Program-made: the position numbers and the translations under genes
Assembly (NCBI GenBank): GCA_001600615.1
Contig: BCKK01000003.1
Coordinates: 1,128,500-1,192,499 of the forward strand
From: Dioszegia crocea
Lineage: Eukaryota > Basidiomycota > Tremellomycetes > Tremellales > Bulleribasidiaceae
Direction: 5' to 3'
Length of the DNA: 64,000 nt
Notes under the pieces: generated by a model
Told to the model about the DNA's origin: nothing
Seen by the model: the letters and a program-made list of their open reading frames with translations, nothing else
Database searches by the model: none
Shown: positions 1-11,885 of the stretch, piece by piece
Layout: each line of letters opens with the position of its first letter
How positions within the stretch are numbered: the stretch's first letter is position 1

Positions 1-1
1 G

Positions 2-1362
2 ATACCCGGTCTAGCCAACCGGAAGTCTTCAGGCGGAATGGTGGATTCGCCCGATAGCCTCTTATCGGCCACATCGGCGACTTCGGCCAAACCATTCGAT
101 AACGCCGAGCTGTTCAATGCGTACGCGATGGGCGTTAGGCCCGAGTGGCCACGGGATCTACCTGCCAACCAAGCCGTAACTGCTGCTGCCCAGAATGGGG
201 CGCCCCAAACTCGCGTTAGCCCTACTTCCATCAGTCCCGAATCTACCGATCCTTTTGCGGGATTCGCAAGCTCCACTTCCTCCTCATCTCTATCCCCTCT
301 CGCTCCTCTCACCCCCGGCGGCAAATCCGAGCTTGACGCTCTGTGGGCTAGCTTTTATCCAAACGGTATCCCCTCTATCCTGCCTCAGCAGAATGGCCAG
401 TCCAACACCGCTGCACAAGCTCCGCAATCCTCCGTCCCCCCTCCCCAGCCACAATCATTCACCAACACCCCGCAGGGCCAGTCCAACCCATACGTCCTCA
501 ACCCCTGGAATGTGCCCATTGACAAAATGGCATTCCGGGATCAGACCCCTGCTCCTACTGCCGCACCTGCCCAGCCACAGGCAGCCAGTGGTGGTGACCC
601 ATGGGCCAACCTTAACGAGGACAACATTAACGACTTCCTTGCGTCTCTCAATGGAACAAACGACGTCCCAGACCCAATGTACGATTTCGAGCAAGCGGAC
701 GATTTCAACTCTCAATTGCAGAAACTACTCGAAGAGTCTGGCGGAGGCGCATCACCCTCGGCAGCCTTCCACCTCTCTCCTAACGCATTTAGCCCTACGG
801 CCTATCTTAACCTGAGTCCCTCGCCGAACGCTTCGGGCTCAGGATCAGGTATTGGCTCCGGTACGGCGTCGAATGCGCAATCACCCGTCAATCTCGGGTT
901 AGCACGACATGCCTCGGGATCCATGTCTTCCTTATCCAATTCGGCCAGTCCGGAATCGAGCGGATCAGGATCGAGCAATCATTACCCTGCCGCCTCGGCG
1001 GCCGTTAATGCGTTTACGGCCGGACCGAAACCTTGTGACGTGGTACATGTGATTGGAGCCGATGGACAGCGTTTGAAGCCGAGCGAATTATGGGTGTTGA
1101 TGGGGATGCAACATAATGTGAGTTTTTTCCCCTTCTAGGTTCGGAAAGGATAGAGCTGACGACCCTCGCAGAGCAGCGTGGATAATCTCGTCATTGATGA
1201 TCTATGTGATCAAATGAAGAATAAAGCAGTTTGTGCAGATGGTACGTTTAGATCCGCAGGATAGATGAGAATAATGGCTGATTTACAGGCGGTTACACGA
1301 TCGATATTTCAGATGCGGAAAATGTCTTTAAGCATCGATCAACACATCGACAAAATTCATAG
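2..1362 (+). CDS. AP-1/Yap1-like stress transcription factor, C-terminal part
   Basis: The frame is open to the left edge, so the gene starts outside the window and the bZIP domain is not visible. Exons are 2-1117, 1172-1241 and 1289-1362. About 370 residues of Ser/Pro/Asn-rich sequence end in a segment resembling the Yap1/Pap1 C-terminal cysteine-rich domain: a Cys at KPCDVVHV, then IDDLCDQMKNKAVCADGG and IDISDAENV. In Yap1-type factors this domain holds the nuclear export signal and forms redox-sensitive disulfides that control nuclear retention under oxidative stress. The visible part upstream of KPC has no cysteine, so an N-terminal cysteine-rich domain is either further upstream or absent. 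The family call rests on the C-terminal domain only. Confidence 0.72.
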
Positions 1363-1796
1363 AATGTGGTTATTGGTGTAGATGCCTTGGACGGGCATCA
1401 GGTATTTGCGTTGAATGTCTGACGTCGGGTATGGCGTGGGTTTGGCTTCCTGTAATTTTGTTTTTCGCTTTTCGTCGTCTTTATTCGCCATTCTTCCCCG
1501 CCGTATGTTTGCGTGTTGTATATATGTCATTAGTGTGGATATTCACTTGGGCAGGCCTGCTGCCTTGCCTGTCTAGCCTGCGAGTGGCTGGCAAGTCGAA
1601 TAAGTCAGGGGAAGTCTGAAACTCGGACGCGTTTCGGCTTCGCGTCCGTAAACCTTCGTCGGGCTTGGCCAGCTGCAACGATGATACATACTGCATTCAT
1701 CACAAGATTCATCATCACCAAAGATATCCACTAGACCTCACTGAAGTAGCTGTCAGCGCTGTCTCTCATATCACACTCCCTTACCCCTTCAGCAGT
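1363..1796. other. Intergenic gap after the Yap1-like gene
   Basis: This is the 3' flank of the Yap1-like gene and the promoter/5' leader of the next one. A pyrimidine-rich stretch with several CATCA motifs lies just before the ATG at 1797. Short frames here have no coding character. I see no RNA gene or repeat. Confidence 0.5.
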
Positions 1797-3357
1797 ATGT
1801 CACCCCCCCACCACTCAGCCGAATTACCAAGCGCGACGGGCAGTGATAATCGGACTAGCCACCTGAGCTCGGCCCTCCCTCCCTTACATCGCACCCGACC
1901 TTCATCAGCTTCCAGCTCATCCTACGCCCCAGTCCTTATCAACCCTACTGCCCTTTACGACCTGACTGATGACCCATCATTGGCTGAAGAGCAAATGACG
2001 AGGCTAAATCTCCGATATCCTTATCCGCTACCATTTGCTTCTATCCTCGATTTGGCCTATACCCTTCACCATCAATACACCTTCTTGACATTACACGCCA
2101 GCCTCGATCTCTACTTGGCAAAAGATGGTGGTGGATCTGGCAACAGTGACGGAAGACAAGAAGGCACTGTAATCAAAGCACCTACAGCCCTGCTCCTCAC
2201 TGGCGCAGTCGCCCGCGCTGTCATACTAGTCTTGGTAGTCGGATGCAGTAGGCGCTGGAGGTCAAGAGGTGGCTGGGTAGCTGCTGTTTGTGGAATCAGT
2301 ATTGGGGCTGGGATATGGGAAGATTGTGCCGAGAGGTTGGGGGCTAGAGGAGGGAAGGGTCACAAAGAGGGGGATGGGCTAGGTATGAAAGGGCAATCTT
2401 GGTTTTTGTACATGGTACGTTTTATCTGATTACTTCTCACTCACGTCATGGGGTCATAGCTGATAAGATGTAGACCATCCTCATCTGTATATCTGAATAC
2501 GTACGCCTCTACAACCCATCCCTCCTAGGAAGCCCAACTAACGCCCACAGCTCCTCTATCTCCTCCTCCTGCGCCTATCTCCACCCTCACACCGCACCCA
2601 TCCCTTCTCCCTCCGCGCGCCCTTAGCCCCACGCCAGACGGCCGTTCCCTTCGCGTACAATTCAGAAGAGCTAGATTACTCTCCGCGGTCCGTGAGACAT
2701 CGTCGATATTCGTCATTGAGATCTGGGAGGGGTAGGCCACTATTCCCCATCAACACCAGCGAGGGCCGCGAATCAGGATCTACATCAGGCAGTCCGTCGG
2801 AAGAAAGAAGGGCAGGACCGTCCAGGCGTCAACAACAATATCCCACGGATGACGAAGATGAGGAGGGGCAGGACTACTTGGACAATGATGATCGTCATCA
2901 TCGTCATCGTCGATCTAGCGCCCACTCTAATCGATCCAACTTCACCCAAGACGCCTACGACCTCAGCGACGACGAAGATAACGAGAATGAGGATGACGAC
3001 GATGCAATCTCCCAAACGTCATCTATAAGTCAAAGCAGCATCATAGACCTCCCACTTCCCATGTCGCCAAACCGTATTATCCCGCCGAGTCTGAGTGTCC
3101 AGTCAGGCTTGACATTAGCCATGACGGGTGCTCAGCCTATACTAGGTGGGATTGTGCGTAGGTCTAGAAGTGCGAGGTTTTTGGGAAGGAGTTGGGGGAG
3201 TGGAGTGGTTTTGGGTTCGCCGACTGAGATGGGGAGGGGAATGGGTGATCGGAGTCGGTCGAGAGGGGCCGAAGAGAGTAGGGAGGGTGGGGATGGACAG
3301 GGTCGGGGTGGTGGTGATGAAGTTGATGGGACGGGTTACGGGACTTTTCAGGCGTAA
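1797..3357 (+). CDS. Membrane protein with acidic disordered tail, function unknown
   Basis: Exons are 1797-2414, 2474-2500 and 2551-3357, giving 483 residues; the 27-nt middle exon lies inside the second membrane segment. After about 70 disordered residues comes a helical stretch (FASILDLAYTLHHQYTFL), then two hydrophobic segments, TALLLTGAVARAVILVLVVG and one spanning the exon joins (FLYMTILICISEYLLYLLLL). The rest is highly charged, with runs such as DDEDEEGQDY and SDDEDNENEDDDD, and a Gly/Arg-rich end. The layout faintly recalls fungal DUF1746 proteins, but I cannot confirm that. An endomembrane location is inferred from the segments. The first ATG is used because the frame upstream has only non-ATG codons. 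Confidence 0.6.
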
Positions 3358-3668
3358 GGCGCAGGGTTGTTAGGCTGTTTGATTACTCGGACGATCATCT
3401 TAAGGGGGTAACATGTTGGTTATGCGTTGTACTCTTAGCTGTGCTTATCTAGGATCAACAATATAATGTATTGATGCGTGTATGAAAATGCAATTATATG
3501 GATGACTATAGGTGAGAAGCTACTACTACAAAATACGGATTGGGAAGTATGACACCCTCAGACACAACAACAGCCCCCACCGGACGACATGACAAGCATT
3601 CAACAGAGCATCCTCCGTTCCTCGCTGCCTCACCACCAACCCGTCTATCCGCCTCTCCAACACCTCCC
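3358..3668. other. Convergent 3' flanks
   Basis: The two neighbouring genes end facing this gap. It is AT-richer near 3440-3500, as expected for 3' UTRs and polyadenylation signals. I see no gene. Confidence 0.4.
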
Positions 3669-6600
3669 TTAATTGATGATCCTGACCACCCCAACCCTAC
3701 CCACCCCCTTCTCCCCATCCCCACCCTCCAACCCCGTCCTAAACGCCTCCATCCCCCTCTCAAACGCCCAAACACCCTCAACGGGCATATCAGGCCTAAA
3801 GCTCGTCATGCACGGTTCTTCCAATACATCCCTCACGTCCATCCCACCCGTATCTACCTCCGCCTCGCCGCTACCCGCCGGCGGGAAATACGTGAAGTTG
3901 ACAAATTTCGTATTTTTCCGCCGTGTCGAAAAGGCTGCACGGAGCGTACGGAAGCCAGATGGTTTAGCTGCGGCTTTGACTGATGGTGTGGATATCTCAT
4001 GTTCGGGCGCTACGAGGGATATGATCCTAACTCATCAGCCACATCCTTGCTCTTGGAGTTATAGACTCACTTCCCACCGTCCTTCAACATTCGCTTGGCG
4101 GCATCATATACCCTCTGAGTCCCCTTGGTATCCACTACCAAATCCCACGCATCTTCATCTAGACCCAGCATAACAGCGGCCGCTGCGCCCGTGAGAACAC
4201 CCCTTGCGCCGCTTTGTAGACATCGAGTCATATTGTCATGGTGTGCCTCGCCACCGCCAATGAGTGCAGTAACATTCACACCGGCCCGACTCATCTCTTG
4301 GCAGATTAGCGCGGCAGTACCTTCGTGTGCGTCCATGATGAGTGCTCGAGTGGCGCGAGTTAGGTGACCCCGGACTGCTCGGGTGGCCGGGATACCGTAG
4401 AGGGGTAAAAGTGCGAGTTGTTCGAGTGATAAAGTGGTTGGATGGGGTGCGCGAGAAAGGCGTCGACGGTCGCAGACTATATACTCCGCCAGGGCGCCAC
4501 TCTGAATGTCAGCTGGATGCCGTCTCAAGAACGCTCTAACTGACCTTGCGAATGTCCAATAACCCCACAACGATCTCACCCCTCGTAATCTCCTTCTCCT
4601 CCTTACCCACCTCCAGACACCTGCCCACGAAGCTCCTTCCGGGAACCCAACGTCCGACATCCCCTTTACCCTTCTCTTCAACAGTACGCACATCCAGCTG
4701 ATCCACTGCGACTGCATATACCTGCACCAACAACTCCCTACTTCCAACTTTAGCTGGCGGCTTGACATGCGATGTGAAGTCTACAGGAGGTGGAAGGTTA
4801 CCGCGGAGGTGGAGGGGAGTCATAGGTAGTCGATGGGCAGAAGAGGAGAGACACAGAGTGGCCATGGTTGTATGTGGCAGACCTAGTACTCTAGAGTCGA
4901 TGATGGATGTTCGTTTTCGGTTTGGGTCAGAGGGTACAAAGGCCCCAGCGGGCAATACCATTGTACTGCTATGTCAGGACATATCCCTTTTTACCGCACT
5001 ATGATTGACTCACTTGTAGCTCCCACCCCTGGATCCTTCCCGTCCGTCGGATTGCATCAATACACCATCACCATAGCTACTCCCCTCCCATCGACTGCCT
5101 TCTCCCCTATCACCCCCTCGGAAACCCATCACTGACTTGGCCCTCCGACTTCCTCTTTCTTCTCCATCGCCATCATCCCCGTCCACCCTAGATCCCCGCC
5201 TGTAACTACCCATAGCGCTTGCTGGCCGCCGCTCAGGATTATCCCCAATGACAGATTGCGGTCGGCGTTGACCCAGCGCGCTCAGCGCTCTCTCGGCAGG
5301 TTTCCAGCTCTTTCGCCGACTGGGACCATCCCGCTCTGACGGTGAAGGGGGCCGATACAGCCGCTCCGAGTCCTCCTCTGTCATTTCGGGCAAAAGAGTG
5401 ATGACGTCCGGATCGAGGAATGCAGGTCGAGGGAAAGCGCCTGTCCCACCCCGATCGTACAAACTTGGGGTGGGCGACAAGGCCCGGCTGAAGGAAGAAG
5501 CAGGTCTGCCATTGAACCGAGTATCCTCATCGTCAGATTCGGACTGTTCAGGAGGGATAGGGTCAGAATGGGATGATCGTGAGAGTGCCCCACGCTGTAG
5601 ACCGTTCGAAGGGAATTCAGACGTATATTCCGATTGGGGACTGGCGGAAGTTCGGCGGGGGTCTTTAGGGGGAATGAGGGGTCCATTGGAGTACCGTCTA
5701 GATCTTTCTTGAGTTGACCATTCTCCATGATGGGTTTCCGGAGATCGACCAGAGCCATCCCCGTGCTCACGCACATACGCTTCCTTGACTTGTTGAGCGT
5801 AAGACCGGGATGGTCGGGGCAGCCCATCATCCTCACTGTCCTCCTCACTCTCGCTTTCCTGAGAGTATGTACTCGGCGCCGATCCGCTCCGTCTAAACAC
5901 CGGCGCGGCAAGGCCCCTCTCGGCCTCCTTGACGGAATATCGTCCACTCCCACTGGCTGCTGACCCGCCTGGCGTTCTATCCCCATTGACCAATCTGTCA
6001 AAGGTCGGTGGCTGATATGCTGCAGGCAGCGGTGTGAATTTGGATTGTCGAGGTTGGGGGATTGGAACTTGGAATTCTCCCCAGCCAGAGTTTGCGCCGG
6101 AAGGGAGGAACATCTGAACAGGAGTATTACGGCCTGATTGGGTGGCAGACGCCGCTACTGCCCATCCACCTTTCCCAAATCCAGATCCGGAAGATCGGAT
6201 GCTCCCTTCCCGGATTGAGCGGGCGCCGCCATAGGATGCCTCGGACAGCTGGGCGGAGGCTTGGCGTCGATGCTCACGCCCGGCTGAACTGCGGGAGGAG
6301 GCTGCACCAGAAAAGGAATTTCGGGAGTTAGATGTGCCCAGCAAAGGCGCGGTGTAGGCTATGGAGGGAGCTCGAGAGGGAGATGGTGAGCTGCCATTTC
6401 GTCGCATCCCGTTCGGGGCTGGGACAGACGCAGATGCAGAAGCGGGGGGTCCAGTAGATTCCGCTTCGTCCCCTGACCCAGCTTCACCATGTTCGCTGTT
6501 GTAGTCCGCTTCATTGTGCTCCGCCTGACTGGACGGAACGACACGGTCGACCGGTCTCGACGGCGATACATACGCCGCCCCTAGCTCGTAGGACGGCTGG

Positions 6601-7652
6601 GGCAGATTCTCCTTGTGGAATGGCGTTTCGTCCAAATTGGCATATGGAGCTGGGGTAGGGGGTTGAACATTGAGCATGAACATTTCGGCATTCCCGCCTG
6701 ATGTGGGATCTTCCGTCGGTGTGAGGGGTTCGATGATAGCTGGAGGAAGAGGTATGTGGGGTTGGGTGGGAATTGATTCCTCGTGTGGGGATTCTCGAGG
6801 TTGGGATTGAGGTTGGGGTCTTACAGTCTTTGCAGACTTGGCCGTATCGCTCCTCGCCAATCCCTCTGCTGCCTCCTTGGCAGATCTTGACGCTGTATTG
6901 ACCTTCTCTCGCGAAGAGCGGCTGCTGGATGGTTCAGACGAAGGAGGAGTGGGAGGCGCAGCACCACCACCACCCGCCACCACCTTGTGGATGGCGTTAA
7001 CCTTTGGCCGCTGCGCCCGCGGAGCACCAGCAGCAAGCGGCGAGCTCTCCCTCTCGTTCACCGCCGGCCTATGCTGGAAAGTCGATGACGCAGCAGAGGA
7101 GGACGAGTTGCTCGACTCGCGCTGACGATGTCCGACGACCTGAGGACGCTCCAGGGAGTATTGCGACTGCCCATCTTCGTCTTCCCGCCACGACTCTTGT
7201 CGCCTTCCAGCTGCAGATCGTACTGACGCCGCATCGCCTACCGAGCCCTCCACCTTCTTCTTCTTCTTCCTCTTGACTGATCCCTTCCCTCCTCCAAGAG
7301 CCAACCTCGGCTCTGGCTCTCTTAGCCCCACGGTATTCTGCGCCTTCCTAGGTTTTGGGAACCTCGAAGCCATATATGGCTCTTCTTTGGGTTCGGTAAA
7401 CACGACTGAGCGCGCCCGACGAGGTTTGCGCGCAGGTTGACTCGGACCGCTTTCCGAATTTGAGTAATCGTCGTGGGCGTACTCGTCCCTAAATCCCAGA
7501 TGGACACCGCGGTCCACTCGTGAGCTGTACCGAGATGAAGGAGGGGCGTATTCCGGCTCGGGCGCATCTGCCCATGGCGATGGTGCGTATGGATCTGCGT
7601 ATGATCTGGAGGGTTTCCCCAGGACAGATTGGAGGAAGGTGGGTTTAGGCAT
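3669..7652 (-). CDS. MDR/quinone-oxidoreductase-like domain with ~890-residue disordered N-terminus
   Basis: Exons in transcript order are 7652-5014, 4968-4545, 4501-4071 and 4026-3669, giving 1283 residues in one phase-consistent frame. Residues 1 to ~890 are Ser/Pro/Arg-rich and disordered, starting MPKPTFLQSVLGKPSRSYAD. The last ~390 residues have medium-chain dehydrogenase/reductase features: a GroES-like part (LLVQVYAVAVDQLDVRT, VPGRSFVGRCLEVG), then SGALAEYIV, LALLPLYGIPATRAV and LKDGGKIISLVAPEHE. The usual glycine-rich dinucleotide loop reads IMDAHEGTAALICQ, so cofactor binding is doubtful. The joining intron (5013-4969) has GTGAGT, CTGAC and TAG. Yeast Ast1 is an MDR-fold protein with a trafficking role; likeness to it is only a guess. 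The C-terminal part alone could be mistaken for a separate gene starting at 4961. Confidence 0.72.
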
Positions 7653-8045
7653 GGTCGGTAGGGGTGAGACCCAATGTTGTTGTTATTGAATTTCGGCAGG
7701 CACGAGGGGAGTTGCTCGTGCTAGAGCTTCGGTATGGCGATTCTGCCTGATTCAAACGGTAGATGTCGGGAAAGAGGGCTACCAGCAGCGACCACAGATA
7801 CACTTTGACACCTTGTTATAGGTAGAATATAGAGAGAGCGTCATGGTTAGCAGAGCGACTGTCTGTTTTTTCACTTACCTTTTGACGGCCAACGACTGAA
7901 GTAGACTGAGTATGCCGTAATATTACTGAAACGGGTAATAAAACACAGGTGAAACACCGGCTTCGGCTTTCTCGATCACTTCGCTGCCAGACCTTCGTCA
8001 CTCCGAGATCTGCTCTCACCTTCACACATGGGTGGGTAGTAAGGT
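7653..8045. promoter_or_regulatory. Divergent promoter region
   Basis: This gap holds the start regions of the MDR-fusion gene (leftward) and the phosphatase-like gene (rightward). A stop codon lies directly before the rightward ATG in frame. No clear TATA box or other named site was seen. Confidence 0.4.
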
Positions 8046-9752
8046 ATGCACGCCCTCACTCCGCCTTACCACTTCTCCATCGTTGCCTGCCCACCTTGTC
8101 TGCCTTGCGACGATGCCGACACGGCCCCCGAGATTCTCTATCGAGGATCCCAACCCGCTGTGCGGAATTTCCCCTTTTTGAAGCGACTCGGACTTCGGAC
8201 GATAGTATGCCTCCAGAAGAAGCCTTTGGGTGGGGATGAGGCGTTGGTCCGATGGGCGGCGAAACATAAGGTGGATTTGGTATGGATCAAGGCGGAGAAG
8301 ATGACGGAGGAAAGTCTAGGAATGGGTCGAACGCAAGTTGGAGACGCCCTCAAGGTACGCCTCTCTTCTGCCGCTGATAACTTTGCTGATGTCTAGGTTA
8401 TACTTGACCCTAGCGCATATCCGCTATACATCGCCGACAAGGATGGGATTTCACATACCACGCTCCTCGTATCGTGTCTCCGGAAACTTCAAGGCTGGAC
8501 CCCCGACTCCATCCTGGACGAGATCACACGTTTCGAGCCGGACCACGAGGATCTACCCCTCGTTCCATTCATCACATCCTATCTCTCCACCGGACCTTCA
8601 ACCGATGCCCTCATACTCCCATCTTTACCACTACCTACCTGGCTCTGGCCAACGACCAGCCAGACAGCTTCTCAGACGGTGGAGAAATCCATCAATTCGC
8701 CAGTCTCCGCTACGATGCCAGGCGTACCGCACTCGCGTTCTGGTACGAGCCTGAGTAGCCAAACAAGGGACAGAGAACCCTCGGTGAGCAAAGAGCGCGA
8801 TAAGGATAGAGAGAAGGAAACGGCCAAGGACAAGGAGAAGGATAGAGAACGTATACCATCAGCACCTGCCAACACTGGCCCACTCCCATTCCCCCATCCC
8901 CTTCATACGCGGAAACATCCGACGATGAAACTCACTTTCCCCGTTGCGCCTTCCTCTGTCGCCGCTATGCCACCACCACCGACACCATCTGCTCCTCTCG
9001 GCCTCCGGCACGCGTCCATATCCGCTTCTCCAGATGTAGTCGCGTCGCCCACCACGATCTCCGCGCCTGGATCTATAGCGGCCCTTTCGCGGGTTAACTC
9101 TAGGCGCGAGCGCTCGACCACGGCTACTACGACGCGGGAAGACGATCAAAGCCTTATGGCAGCTGCAACGTCTATTCTGGCCGCTGCGTTGGTGGCGGTC
9201 GGAGTGGGCGGGGAGGACGAGCCGGGACAAGCGGGTTCGGCAAGCCGTGAAGGAAAGAACTCGGCTGCGGCAAAGCAGGTCGGCTTGGGCAATCTGAGGT
9301 CAAGAAGAGGAAGCGTCGTCAGTGGAACTGAGCAGATATCTCGAACTGTCAGTCGTGAAAGGGGGCCAACTTTCGGGGCGGGTCAAGGGGGTTCGCCTAT
9401 GCTGCGAGGGTCTGACCAGGGCTCAGTGGCGGAAGACGGCGAGGGAGATGTCTCACCGAACACGCGATCTGGGAGAGATGAGGTGTTGGGCGGATATACA
9501 GAAGCTGGGGGTGAGAAGAGGGAGCAGGGAGAAGAAACGGATCCGGGACCGGGAAGCGGGTTCCAGAAAGGAGAATCAGGCGGGGTTGAGATTGATCCGG
9601 AGGTCACTGAAGCTGCGTACGGAGAAGATGAAGATGACGACGAGGATGACGAAGACGATGATGATGATGATGACGAAGACGACGACGATGAGGTAGACTT
9701 GCAACCTACTTCACTCCATATATCAGCTTTAGATCTAGCCGGGTATTCATAA
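8046..9752 (+). CDS. Tyrosine-phosphatase-like (Siw14/Oca) protein without catalytic motif
   Basis: Exons are 8046-8354 and 8397-9752, giving 554 residues. The N-terminal ~190 residues follow the atypical tyrosine phosphatase family (Siw14/Oca): APEILYRGSQPAVRNFPFLK, LGLRTIVCLQ, VILDPSAYPLYI and LLVSCLRKLQGWTPDSILDE. The family's HCxxGKHRTG loop is replaced by ADKDGISHTT, with neither the catalytic Cys nor the Arg, so enzyme activity is unlikely. Yeast Oca proteins of this fold are partly non-catalytic complex subunits. The rest is low complexity: a charged RDREKETAKDKEKDRER block, a Ser/Pro-rich stretch, and a run of more than 20 Asp/Glu near the end. An in-frame stop just before the ATG fixes the start. 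Confidence 0.75.
9620..9694 (+). repeat. GAT/GAC/GAA simple repeat coding an acidic run
   Basis: An imperfect trinucleotide run of GAT, GAC, GAG and GAA inside the phosphatase-like gene encodes a near-continuous Asp/Glu tract. It is likely to vary in length between strains. Confidence 0.8.
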
Positions 9753-9865
9753 TGTAATGTAATAGGACCACATGAGCAAAGTTTTCAAGGTCTTGCATCG
9801 CTTCTCTACACATCGATGCCCAGCGCCCATTCGCAATCCGTCCCTCCTCCTCCAACGCACCGCAC

Positions 9866-11885
9866 CTAGTCCGCCTTGGCAGCAGCCAGCTCGTACATGT
9901 ATGAACCGAGCAGCTTTGTTCCGCGGATGTAGTTGTCCCTGTCGAGCTTCTCGTCGGTCGAGTGCGCGCCATCATCGCCTCGTCCAACTGGGAGAAGGAG
10001 GACGTTGAGGTTGAGGATGTTGGCAAAGTCCAAAGTGACGGGGATGGAGCCTGAGGATAATGTCAGCATAGGGTTCTTTCCGTTGGTCATCGGACCGAAG
10101 GCAATAGCGAGAATCTGGCTCTGTGAGATATAACGTACCTCCTTCACGGGTGTAGTCAGGGGCCTGGCCATACACTGCCTCAGTAGCCTTGTGAGCCGCA
10201 CGGTAAGAGTAGTGGTTGATGTCAGCCTGAGAGAGATTAGCTATCTGCTTCCCGTTGTGTAAGATTTGCAACGGAGAGTTTCAGCTCACCATCCAAGGCT
10301 CTCCACCGTGGCCCAAAACAGTCTCACACCTGTTCTTCGATCCAATCTTCTTGAACTCCTCATCAAGATATTTGACCACAAGGTCGGTGACGCTCTTGAT
10401 GGTCAAGTTGGGTACGAGTCGAATGGAGAATTTGCCCTTGACCGAACAGGGGATGACAGTCTTTGAGCCTGTCGCAGCTGAATCTATCAGCGGGAGCTCA
10501 ACAACACCCGGCCGCGTAGCGGGAAAGTCATAGTAATGGACTCTAAAACTCACAGAAAGCCCCCTCAATTCCGTGCAGACTCAAACTGGGGTTCCTCATC
10601 CTTCCCATCAGTGTCGTAACCTTGTCGTTGGTCAAAGTCTGATCACCGCCAACAGCAGCGTGAATGTCGGCAACACCAAAGTGGATCGCTTCGAATTTCT
10701 CACGCTCCTCGTCCGTGACGGGTGCAATGAGCTCTTTGATCCCCGGGATAAGAATCTCGCCAGCGGGCGAAACGAGCTTGGACACTGTGAGAGTCAGCTT
10801 ACTTTTTCGCTCGTATTATACGCTGGAGTAAACTCACTGAGTAAGATCAGATCAGTCATGGGCTCGTGAATCGTTCCGCCGAAAACACCAGAATGGAGGT
10901 CTCTGTCAGGACCGGAAACACGGATCTCGTAGTAGTTGATACCGCGGAGACCGTATGTCAAGCAGGGAGTCTCGGTGTTGAGCCAGTAGTTGTCTGAAGG
11001 GCTAAGCTTGAATTCGGGACATCATGAGTCGAGTAGCTCACCAGAGATACACATGCAGTCTGCACCAGCAAAGAAGCCGTTCTTCTCCGACTCGATGAAC
11101 TTGTCCAGCTCCTCAGACCCATTCTCCTCCATGCCCTCAAAGCACATCTTGAGGTTGACCTGTGTGGTCAGCTCTAGCTATTCCAAATTTAAAGGATGGA
11201 GATGACGATGGAACTTACTGGAAGCTCCATGCCGAGCTTCTGATGAGCGTCCAGCACGTTCAACCACGCCATAATCGGTCCTTTGTCATCGGTCGATCCG
11301 CGACCGTACATCCTGCCTGACCCGCTGGGGTCCTGGGTGAGCTCGAAGCACGGGTAGTGCCAGCCGTCTTCGTACAGCGCGGGCTGAACGTCGTAGTGCC
11401 CGTAAATGAGCAGGGTTTTCTGATTGTCAGCCCAGGCCAAAGACAGCCCCCAATGGGGAAAGAAGTATCAACTTTCGACTGACCTTGTTGGGGTCATTTC
11501 CAAGCTGACCGATGATCACGGGCGGCAAGTCCACATCCTTGCCTTCGAGCTTGTGCTGTCCGATACCTCTCTTCTCTGCCTTCACACCCAGGTTCTTGAG
11601 CTGGGTCAACAACCACTCGGCCATGGCTTCGACATCCTTGACGTAGCTGTCTTATCAGCTCCAGCTCGGATAGAAATGAAGCGTTGGCGGGAAAGATAAG
11701 GACTCACGCCATGTTTCCAGAAACGCTATAGCGGTCAATTACAGCTGCAAGCAAGCCGCCTAGAGGCCCTGCAATGAGGACTGAGGAACTCACGAGGGGA
11801 TGGAGACAGCCTTGGCCAATCGCTGGATGAAGTCTTCCTCGTGATCATCGACATATTTGAGGAAATCGGGGTGAGCGGCAGTCAT
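9866..11885 (-). CDS. DUG1: Cys-Gly metallodipeptidase (M20 family, Dug1-like)
   Basis: Ten exons: 11885-11794, 11725-11708, 11646-11484, 11419-11219, 11159-11042, 10993-10838, 10784-10554, 10477-10290, 10226-10139 and 10050-9866. The 479 residues match the ~480 of yeast Dug1. Metal-site and catalytic motifs of the M20 family are in order: YGHYDVQPA (His), [10 protein letters not shown] (Asp), [13 protein letters not shown] (Glu pair), [11 protein letters not shown] (Asp) and [13 protein letters not shown] (His). Dug1 enzymes cleave Cys-Gly and other dipeptides in glutathione breakdown, using Zn/Mn in the cytosol. Exon 2 is only 18 nt. The acceptor of exon 3 was set at CTGATAAGACAG to keep the frame. 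Confidence 0.93.

Noticed and set aside
4536..4961. Separate oxidoreductase gene starting at MVLPAGAFVPSD
   Set aside because: A canonical in-phase intron joins it to the large upstream frame; kept as one gene.
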